13,362 bases of DNA from Methanoregula sp. GTDB lineage: Archaea; Halobacteriota; Methanomicrobia; Methanomicrobiales; Methanospirillaceae. The translations under genes and the position numbers were made by a program. Each line of letters opens with the position of its first letter. The first letter of the stretch is position 1. The DNA lies in NCBI GenBank assembly GCA_026394695.1, contig JAPKXT010000191.1:1-13362 (forward strand), in the 5' to 3' direction. This document shows positions 6,197-12,052 of this stretch, one piece after another. A model generated the notes under the pieces. The model did not search any database and was not told where the DNA came from. It saw only the letters and a program-made list of their open reading frames with translations.

Positions 6197-7020
6197 ATGA
6201 CCACCCGTATATTACTCACTTCAAAACCACTGGTAGTGGATATCCTGACCGCAAACTTCACCAGATCGCGCTCTTCGAGATGGGGCATCACTCCCCGGAA
6301 CTTTTCGATAAACATCACCCGCTGTCTTCGGGCACCAGAGTTCTCCTCCCATTTGAAGAGCAGCACCGCATCAGCAATATCTGCAAGCTCCCTTTCTTTG
6401 GAAGAATCGATAATCCCCCGGCTGAGCAGCAGATAAAGGGTAATATTTTTCTGTTTTGCCACTCGCTGTAACCCCCGCAGGAACCCGGTAAGGTTGACCC
6501 AGAGAGCAGGAGTATTGCATTGTGCTGCAATTTCAGTAACAGAATCCACAACAATCATGCTGTCAGGTTGTGCGGAATTTATTACCTGCGAAATCTGTAA
6601 AAAAATATTCTTATTACCCGACCGCTTTTGCATCCGCGTAATGATATCACCCGAACTGTACCAATCGTCAGGAACCATGCTGCTATCAAAATATTGCTCA
6701 GAAAGATCATCAAACTGGATACTATTAAGGAGCTGATCTACGCCCTCGATAAAAAAAGAATTGAATATTTCCTGCTTTATATCCTCTTTGACCCGTGTAA
6801 ACGTGATGTATCGGACTTCTTTTGGAACAATTGCACCCTCAATTGCACCTCCTTTCCTGACGTTTAAAATATTTACCAGGGAACTGTAAACGAATTCATA
6901 ATTTCCTGCTCCAAGCTCCCCGAGAAGAAGAATGACTGATCCCAGAGGGACTCCACCATCAAGGATTGGATCGAGGGATTCGATGCCGGTTGGCATCTTT
7001 TGACTTTTCAATTCCTGCAT
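6193..7020 (-). CDS. KaiC-like RecA-superfamily protein with degenerate Walker A motif
   Basis: The 275-residue protein starts MQELKSQKMPTGIESLDPIL and keeps the KaiC opening (PTGIESLDPILDGGVPLGS). The P-loop reads GELGAGNYEF (34-43): the glycines are kept, but the Lys and Thr/Ser that bind phosphate are Asn40 and Tyr41. The Walker B strand is recognisable (MIVVDSVTEIA). Nucleotide hydrolysis is therefore unlikely, and it may be a regulatory or structural partner of the intact homologue encoded next to it. A branch of archaeal RAD55-like proteins with a GAGxxEF loop is known to me, so this is probably a lineage feature and not decay. The start at 7020 is fixed by AGGAGG (7028-7033), 7 bases upstream; the frame is open to 7137, but that extension has no family similarity. 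It is coupled to the downstream KaiC gene by a 4-base overlap. Confidence 0.88.
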   Translation of the reverse strand: MQELKSQKMPTGIESLDPILDGGVPLGSVILLLGELGAGNYEFVYSSLVNILNVRKGGAIEGAIVPKEVRYITFTRVKEDIKQEIFNSFFIEGVDQLLNSIQFDDLSEQYFDSSMVPDDWYSSGDIITRMQKRSGNKNIFLQISQVINSAQPDSMIVVDSVTEIAAQCNTPALWVNLTGFLRGLQRVAKQKNITLYLLLSRGIIDSSKERELADIADAVLLFKWEENSGARRQRVMFIEKFRGVMPHLEERDLVKFAVRISTTSGFEVSNIRVVI

Positions 7021-7027
7021 ATGATAT

Positions 7028-7033
7028 CCTCCT
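7028..7033 (-). promoter_or_regulatory. Strong ribosome binding site that sets the start of the KaiC-like gene
   Basis: AGGAGG on the minus strand lies 7 bases before the ATG at 7018-7020. It rules out the longer open frame to 7137 as the real start. Confidence 0.85.
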
Positions 7034-7168
7034 GATAATAGTAATGAACTTCTTAAAAGAACCTCTCGTGAGTATTTATGATAAAGATATCTCTCTTTTT
7101 TTAAAATGCTAAATGAAGGAAACCAAATTAACCCCAAAACCTGATAAAATCCCCATAATTACACATAA

Positions 7169-7176
7169 TTATATAG
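7169..7176 (+). promoter_or_regulatory. TATA box of the filament ATPase operon
   Basis: TTATATAG lies in an AT-rich stretch. A transcript start near 7200 would leave about 45 bases before the small ORF at 7245. The 7021-7324 gap between the divergent operons contains this promoter, the small ORF and, presumably, the promoter of the KaiC pair on the other strand (A/T-rich DNA around 7095-7110, weak). I see nothing else in it. Confidence 0.5.
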
Positions 7177-7244
7177 AATGATCTTCCGAATTAATATTCT
7201 TGAGAATTAATGAATCAGGACTTAAAAGCGGGGAGTGATTAACT

Positions 7245-7328
7245 ATGCAGATTATAGACTTCTTCAAATCCATACAAAAACTCACAACAGATAGGAGACG
7301 GTACAGGAACCGGTTGAATTATCCATGA
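7245..7328 (+). CDS. 27-residue ORF coupled to the filament ATPase gene
   Basis: The frame reads MQIIDFFKSIQKLT, then a basic stretch DRRRYRNR, and ends LNYP before TGA. GGGGAG at 7230-7235 is a good ribosome binding site 9 bases upstream, and a TATA box precedes it. Its TGA overlaps the ATG of the ATPase gene (ATGA, 7325-7328), the same arrangement used between the ATPase and the platform gene. The ATPase start itself has only a weak upstream purine run, so translation of this ORF probably delivers ribosomes to it. The product could be a real micropeptide (amphipathic helix plus basic tail, possibly membrane- or ATPase-associated), or just a leader whose translation matters. No known family is recognised. 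Without comparative data, a chance ORF cannot be ruled out. Confidence 0.5.
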   Translation: MQIIDFFKSIQKLTTDRRRYRNRLNYP

Positions 7329-8977
7329 CTGAACCCGACGTTGGAAAAGAAGCAGTTCCATCATTGGAGCATACGGGGCAGGCAAAAACTCCCGCTGATA
7401 CCCGTGGTCATTTTTTTAATCTGCTGAAGCGAAAAGCAAAAACACCTGTTGAAGAATATGATTTTGAACGGCATGGAACTCTTGTCGACGCACAGATCCC
7501 GGAAGAATACGAACAAATTGATCGCTATTGGGTTGAAAAAGGTCGTTCACTGGTTGTAATAGCTCTGAATAAGAAGTCCAACCAGAAAGAGTATCTTCTG
7601 TTTGAACCAGCGCTTTCTCAATTTGAATATGAACTTCTCGAACGTCTTCACGAGGACCTGCGGGATGTCCTGATCCTCTCATCTGATGAGATCAAAAAGG
7701 ACCCCAGACGCATTCTTCTCGATAAGATAACTGGTCTTATTGATGATTATGGTCCAACTCTTGATTCTCTCTCCCTTTTCAAGCTCCATTATTATTTAAT
7801 CAGGAATTTTATTGGTTGGTCTCGTATTGATGCCCTGATGAAAGATACTCAGCTCGAGGATATTTCCTGTGACGGTAACAACATTCCCCTGTTTCTCTAT
7901 CACCGCATATACCGCAATATCAAAACAAATATTGCTTTTGAATCCGATGTCCTCGATTCACTCGCGATCTCTCTCGCCCAGCGTTCAGGAAAACACATCT
8001 CGACCGGGTCGCCTATTATCGACGCTACCCTTCCCGAGGGGTCAAGACTACAGCTCACGCTTGGAACTGAGGTGACAACCCGTGGGACTTCCTTTACGAT
8101 CAGGAAATTCCGGGAGGAACCCTTCTCTCCGATTGAGCTCATGGAGAATGGCACTTTCAATTCAGAGGCACTCGCGTATTTTTGGCTTGCCATTGAAAAC
8201 AACAAGAGCCTTCTTTTCATCGGTGGAACAGCCTCCGGAAAGACAAGCTCTTTAAATGCGGTCTCCCTTTTCATCCCCCCGGTTGCAAAAGTCGTGAGTA
8301 TTGAAGACACGCGTGAGATCACCCTCTATCATGATAACTGGATTGCAAGTGTGACCCGCGAAGCCCTTGCTGATGGTGGAAATGCCATAACAATGTTTGA
8401 TCTGCTAAAAGCTGCCATGAGACAACGTCCTGAGTTCATCCTTGTTGGTGAAGTGAGAGGTCCTGAGGCGCAGACGCTCTTTCAGGCAATGAATACCGGG
8501 CATACCACCTTCTCAACTATGCACGCAGGAAGCGTAGATGCGGCCATTCATCGTCTCGAAAGCGAACCATTGAATGTCCCAAGAAACATGATTCAGGCAT
8601 TAAATATCATCAGTGTTCAGGGACTGATCTATCGCGGGACAGAACGGGTTCGCCGTGTTCAGGAAATTGTTGAAATTGCCGGAATCGATCCTTCTACGGG
8701 AAACCTCCGTGTCAATAACGTCTTTGTTTATGATCCAGTCCGCGATGTATTAAATTTTACCGGCAGATCCCAGATATATGCTGATATCGCTGAGAAACGG
8801 GGATGGACCCGGGATCAATTTGAATCTGAGGTCAGCACACGAAAGAAGATCCTTGAGGCGATGCAAAAACAGGATATCAAGGATTATATTTCGGTATCCT
8901 CCCTCTTCCATGCCTATAATATTGATGCCCGGAATGTTCTTGCAAATATCGCTGACCTCCGCAAGGTTTTCCAATGA
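7325..8977 (+). CDS. Type IV filament/secretion ATPase, FlaI/GspE (archaeal GspE2) family
   Basis: This 550-residue protein has a divergent, charged N-terminal domain (about 1-140), a helical domain and a C-terminal RecA-type motor. Motor motifs are Walker A GGTASGKTS (300-308), Asp box SIEDTREI (325-332), Walker B ILVGEVRGPEA (372-382, Glu376 catalytic) and His box TGHTTFSTMHAGS (391-403). Upstream, TLPEGSRLQLTLG and TIRKFREEPFSPIEL are the conserved segments of archaeal secretion ATPases. It is an hexameric cytoplasmic ATPase that would drive assembly or rotation of a type IV pilus-like filament through the platform protein encoded next, to which it is coupled by ATGA. The length and divergent N-terminus resemble the pilus/secretion branch and not a certain archaellum FlaI, since no archaellin or fla accessory genes are visible. 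The start is supported by the overlap with the preceding small ORF. Confidence 0.93.
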   Translation: MTEPDVGKEAVPSLEHTGQAKTPADTRGHFFNLLKRKAKTPVEEYDFERHGTLVDAQIPEEYEQIDRYWVEKGRSLVVIALNKKSNQKEYLLFEPALSQFEYELLERLHEDLRDVLILSSDEIKKDPRRILLDKITGLIDDYGPTLDSLSLFKLHYYLIRNFIGWSRIDALMKDTQLEDISCDGNNIPLFLYHRIYRNIKTNIAFESDVLDSLAISLAQRSGKHISTGSPIIDATLPEGSRLQLTLGTEVTTRGTSFTIRKFREEPFSPIELMENGTFNSEALAYFWLAIENNKSLLFIGGTASGKTSSLNAVSLFIPPVAKVVSIEDTREITLYHDNWIASVTREALADGGNAITMFDLLKAAMRQRPEFILVGEVRGPEAQTLFQAMNTGHTTFSTMHAGSVDAAIHRLESEPLNVPRNMIQALNIISVQGLIYRGTERVRRVQEIVEIAGIDPSTGNLRVNNVFVYDPVRDVLNFTGRSQIYADIAEKRGWTRDQFESEVSTRKKILEAMQKQDIKDYISVSSLFHAYNIDARNVLANIADLRKVFQ

Positions 8978-10905
8978 ATGGACAACACTACATAAGGAAA
9001 TGGATACAACGCGACCCTCTGCGGTATTCCAGCCTCCACACAGATATGATATCAGCCAGGATGGGGCTGACCCTCGAACAGTTTATCTGGCGAACGGTTC
9101 AGATCTCATTTCTGACGGGCATTTTTTTTGCCCTTCTCGGATATTTTATCAGTACTTCCCTGACCCTGCAGGTCCAGACCGGAAAAGTCGGCATTTACAA
9201 TATATTCAATATCCCGCTACCATCAGTTATCGGCACCACCCCCGGTATACTCTCTCTCCAGATTTTTTCAGTAATTATCGCTTTCATCATTGGATCCTAT
9301 CTCGGATACACCCTCCTACTAAGGTACCCTGGTATCGAAAAAGGAAAAAGGGCAACTAAAATCAACTTAACCATGCACAATGCGGTTGCGTATATGTACG
9401 CAATGCGAAAAGGGGGAGCCCAGCTGATGGTGATCTTCCGATCACTTTCCGATCGTGCGGATATATATGGAGAAATTGCCCTTGAACTTCGCCAGATTGT
9501 GAGAGATGCGGACTTTTTTGGTTATGATGTTGTATCTGCCATCCACCATCTGTCTGAAACCACTCCCTCAGAGAAGCTCAAAAATTTCCTGGAAGATCTT
9601 CTTTCCGTGATCCAGAGTGGAGGGAACATGTCAGAGTTTCTCTCATCGCGGGTCAAGTTATACCAGGAAGAAGCACGCTTTGAACAGAAGCAATTCCTCA
9701 ACATTCTGTCTCTTGTCGCTGAATCCTATGTCACCCTCTTTGTTGCAGGACCGCTTTTTTTAATTATTATCATGGTTGTGATGGGTATGATGGGAGGATC
9801 GGCTGTGCTCCAGCTGACCCTTGTGACATATGCAATCATGCCCGTTGGATCGATTATTTTTATCCTTCTGATTGATTTCATCTCGGTAAAATCTGAAAAG
9901 ACTGAACGGTATGTGAGGACAAAATTGCTTCATACCTATTCTAACATCGTAATTTACAAGAAAATCAATGAAGAATCCCTGTTTGAGCAAATGAAAAAGT
10001 TCGACCGGTTCAAAGATTTTATTTATTTTATCCGGCATCCGCTTGAGAGTTTTATTAATAACGTCAATCAGACCCTGTATGTTACTGTTCCCCTTGCATT
10101 ACTTTATGTGGGGCTTGTCCTTATGCGTGTTCCTCAATACACAAATATTGAGACATACATCGATGTAGTCGATGATCATATTGTCATCGCTCTGCTCATC
10201 GTACTCATACCCTATTCAATTTTCTATGAAATCTGGGCAAAAAGAGTACTCGGAATTCAGGAACTTATTCCGGATTTTCTTGAACGGATGGCAGGTATCA
10301 ACCAGGTTGGACTCACTATTGCCCAGGCAATTTCTATTATGGTTAATACCAATCTTGGGATGATCAGCTATGAAATCAGGAGGATTAAAAGGGATATGGA
10401 CTGGGGGGCGAATTTTACCGAAGCCCTTGTGAAGTTTGAAGAGCGTATCAGTACACCTTCGATCGCACGGACCGTTACCCTGATAACCAAGGCAAGCGAG
10501 ATGAGCGGGCAGATCGGTGAAGTTCTCTCGATTGCTTCCAGTGATGCAAAAATGACGGAAATATTAAAAAAAGAGCGCCTTGCGGAGATGTTTATTTACA
10601 CGGCAATTGTGTATCTCTCATTTTTCGTATTCCTCTTTGTTGTGGGAGTCCTGACAACCCAGTTCCTCCCCGTCTTGGCCAATATCTCCACACAGGGACT
10701 TCCTGCCACCGGAGCACTTTCAGGGATTGGATCGATCCCCGTTGCGACCTTCGGAAGACTCCTTTACCACGCGTGCCTTATCCAGGCACTTTTTTCAGGC
10801 CTTATCGCCGGCCAGATGGGCGAGTCATCAGTTGCAGCCGGTATAAAACATGCGTGTATTTTACTCATAATATCCCTTGTTGCATTTAATTTCATCCTTG
10901 TTTGA
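8974..10905 (+). CDS. Type IV filament platform protein, FlaJ/TadC (T2SSF) family with two F domains
   Basis: The 643-residue membrane protein contains two type II secretion F domains. The first is around residues 130-290 (HNAVAYMYAMRKGG, then LIQSGGN-like VIQSGGNMSEFL). The second is around 425-600 (IPDFLERMAGINQVGLTIAQ, then ITKASEMSGQIGEVL). Membrane segments lie at about 40-62, 93-117, 245-275, 283-305, 365-385, 395-415, 540-565 and near the C-terminus. This tandem layout is that of the archaeal FlaJ/GspF-like platform, which anchors the filament in the cytoplasmic membrane and couples it to the ATPase. It is longer than typical archaellum FlaJ, which I recall as about 550 residues. It is translated directly after the ATPase (ATGA). 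The stop is followed by a separate promoter, so the operon ends here without a pilin or prepilin peptidase gene. Confidence 0.92.
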   Translation: MNGQHYIRKWIQRDPLRYSSLHTDMISARMGLTLEQFIWRTVQISFLTGIFFALLGYFISTSLTLQVQTGKVGIYNIFNIPLPSVIGTTPGILSLQIFSVIIAFIIGSYLGYTLLLRYPGIEKGKRATKINLTMHNAVAYMYAMRKGGAQLMVIFRSLSDRADIYGEIALELRQIVRDADFFGYDVVSAIHHLSETTPSEKLKNFLEDLLSVIQSGGNMSEFLSSRVKLYQEEARFEQKQFLNILSLVAESYVTLFVAGPLFLIIIMVVMGMMGGSAVLQLTLVTYAIMPVGSIIFILLIDFISVKSEKTERYVRTKLLHTYSNIVIYKKINEESLFEQMKKFDRFKDFIYFIRHPLESFINNVNQTLYVTVPLALLYVGLVLMRVPQYTNIETYIDVVDDHIVIALLIVLIPYSIFYEIWAKRVLGIQELIPDFLERMAGINQVGLTIAQAISIMVNTNLGMISYEIRRIKRDMDWGANFTEALVKFEERISTPSIARTVTLITKASEMSGQIGEVLSIASSDAKMTEILKKERLAEMFIYTAIVYLSFFVFLFVVGVLTTQFLPVLANISTQGLPATGALSGIGSIPVATFGRLLYHACLIQALFSGLIAGQMGESSVAAGIKHACILLIISLVAFNFILV

Positions 10906-10928
10906 GGAAATACGAGAATGGTAAATCG

Positions 10929-10936
10929 TATATGAG
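10929..10936 (+). promoter_or_regulatory. TATA box before the zinc ribbon gene
   Basis: TATATGAG preceded by AAATCG lies 49 bases before the ATG at 10985. The predicted transcript start is near 10957. It separates this two-gene unit from the filament operon. Confidence 0.5.
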
Positions 10937-10984
10937 ATAGAATTAAATAATGTCGCACAGATTTCGTAGTGAGGTGACCTGAAT

Positions 10985-11140
10985 ATGTGTACTGTTGGTG
11001 GACCCGTTGACATCGACCTTCCCCCGGAACGGGTACAGGGAAAGGATTACCGCTGCAAAGAATGCGGTGAGCGGTTCAAAGGTATTGGTAAAAAACCCAT
11101 CTGTCCAAGCTGCCAGTCAGATGATGTGGCTCTGGCATGA
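10985..11140 (+). CDS. 51-residue zinc ribbon protein
   Basis: The small protein starts MCTVGGPVDIDLPPE and carries two CxxC knuckles: YRCKECGERF (Cys24, Cys27) and PICPSCQSDDV (Cys40, Cys43). This is a rubredoxin/HypA-like zinc ribbon. GAGGTGA at 10971-10977, 7 bases before the ATG, is a near-perfect ribosome binding site, and this is the best evidence that the short frame is a real gene. Its stop overlaps the ATG of the next gene (ATGA), so the two are co-translated. The protein could bind nucleic acid or a protein partner, or ferry metal; nothing in the sequence decides this. The four-cysteine spacing (12 residues between knuckles) is compact and argues for one zinc atom. Confidence 0.85.
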   Translation: MCTVGGPVDIDLPPERVQGKDYRCKECGERFKGIGKKPICPSCQSDDVALA

Positions 11141-11610
11141 ACTACGCCCTCGATGATGAGTTATTGCTCATCAAGGGAAAACAATCTTTTTTACTCGTTG
11201 CAAAAGTGAAGAACCGGTTTGGACTTTGCATCGAAACCACCCATGATGAATATGTCCAGGGGGTCGATGCTGGTGACCTTGTCATTGTCTCCGCTCCGGA
11301 AGATGGGGTCATTGAGCCCGCCCTGATGCTTATCGATCTTGTGCGGACCTTCCATGTGCCGTTGTTAGTATTACCAAAAGACCATCCCGGGTCAAAACGG
11401 ATCGCTTATGTAGTATCAGTCGGACCTGAAATTTTTACCAGTTGCTCGATCCGGAGGGGGACTCATCCGGATCAGCATTTGATTTGTTCGAGTGATGAGC
11501 TGGCCGGTATCACACTGAAGAGAAGTGAGCAAGGGGTCGATGTATTCCCTCTCCCCGGGAGTATAATTCCCCGGAATATAAAATACGAAATAAAAACCGA
11601 TTTATCCTGA
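11137..11610 (+). CDS. Protein of unknown function coupled to the zinc ribbon
   Basis: I do not recognise this 157-residue soluble protein. It has a likely alpha/beta fold: a beta-rich start (ELLLIKGKQSFLLVAKVK), then DAGDLVIVSAPEDG, a helix with PALMLIDLVRTF, the strand VPLLVLPKDHPGS (residues ~70-85) and RIAYVVSVGPEIFTSCSIRRG. The LVLPKDHPGSKR segment looks like a strand-loop-helix that could bind a ligand or phosphate, but no catalytic motif can be named. There is no signal peptide or membrane segment. It overlaps the zinc ribbon gene by 4 bases, so the two proteins are probably made in equal amounts and may form a complex. T-runs after the stop codon suggest the end of the transcript. The A-type ATP synthase operon follows, with its own promoter. 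Confidence 0.75.
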   Translation: MNYALDDELLLIKGKQSFLLVAKVKNRFGLCIETTHDEYVQGVDAGDLVIVSAPEDGVIEPALMLIDLVRTFHVPLLVLPKDHPGSKRIAYVVSVGPEIFTSCSIRRGTHPDQHLICSSDELAGITLKRSEQGVDVFPLPGSIIPRNIKYEIKTDLS

Positions 11611-11618
11611 ATTGTCCA

Positions 11619-11654
11619 TTTTTTAAGAAATTCATCTGTGTGTACCATTTTTTT
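11619..11654 (+). terminator. T-rich probable terminator before the ATP synthase operon
   Basis: Two T-runs (11619-11624 and 11648-11654) follow the stop codon at 11608-11610 and precede the next TATA box. No stem-loop is needed for this type of archaeal terminator, and none is obvious. Confidence 0.5.
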
Positions 11655-11665
11655 GAACGTAAATA

Positions 11666-11681
11666 ACAATACATATATTGT
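11666..11681 (+). promoter_or_regulatory. TATA box within an imperfect palindrome, promoter of the ATP synthase operon
   Basis: ACAATACATATATTGT is an imperfect inverted repeat (ACAAT arms) centred on a TATA-like CATATATT. A transcript start near 11700 would give a leader of about 20-25 bases before the ATG at 11723. The palindromic setting could be an operator or simply AT-rich coincidence. Confidence 0.45.
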
Positions 11682-11722
11682 TTTTTTCACCAATTATTGT
11701 ACTACCGTGAGAGGAGGGTTGG

Positions 11723-12052
11723 ATGAAGACTGAGGTCCTACGAGACATTAAAAAAACTGAAGAGGAGTACCAAAAAACAATCAGTGCGGCCCAGGAAGAG
11801 AAGAAGCACAGGCATTCTCAGGCTGAGCTGGAATCTGATAATCTGATTGCAAAAGCGCAGAGTAATGCTGAACAATATAAAAAGCTGAAACTGGAAGAAG
11901 CACGGCATCAGGCGGCACTTAAGCACGCAGAAATCATAAAAAGTGGTAATCAGCGTGCAGCGGCAATCATGGCAAAAGGAGCACCGCACCTTTCAAAAGC
12001 AGTGCAGCTGCTGGTAGCGAGGTTTAAGGAGCAGCTGCATGTTAACGCCTAG
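11723..12052 (+). CDS. ahaH: A-type ATP synthase subunit H
   Basis: This 109-residue protein is almost entirely a charged, alanine-rich coiled coil (EEEYQKTISAAQEEKKH through KAQSNAEQYKKLKLEEARHQ and HAEIIKSGNQRAAAI), ending in a short segment with LSKAVQLLVARFKEQL. This is the composition and length of the AhaH/AtpH subunit, which pairs with subunit E to form the peripheral stalks that hold the A1 catalytic head against the membrane Ao part. GAGGAGG at 11711-11717 lies 5 bases before the ATG. It is the first gene of the operon, as in the usual methanogen order ahaHIKECFABD, and its 3' end overlaps the start of ahaI by 14 bases. Confidence 0.9.
   Translation: MKTEVLRDIKKTEEEYQKTISAAQEEKKHRHSQAELESDNLIAKAQSNAEQYKKLKLEEARHQAALKHAEIIKSGNQRAAAIMAKGAPHLSKAVQLLVARFKEQLHVNA

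Noticed and set aside
6193..7020. Degenerate KaiC-like gene as a pseudogene
   Set aside because: The frame is intact over its full length, it has a strong ribosome binding site and is coupled to the next gene; the P-loop glycines and the Walker B strand are kept, so a specialised non-catalytic role is likelier than decay.
7021..7137. Longer N-terminus of the degenerate KaiC-like protein
   Set aside because: AGGAGG at 7028-7033 is correctly spaced only for the ATG at 7020, and the extension shows no KaiC similarity.
7900..8322. 140-codon open frame on the minus strand within the filament ATPase gene
   Set aside because: It is antisense to conserved ATPase motifs and has no recognisable domain or ribosome binding site.
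8778..9359. 193-codon open frame on the plus strand spanning the ATPase-platform junction
   Set aside because: It is out of frame with two confidently identified genes and its translation is rich in Arg, Pro, Ser and His without any domain.
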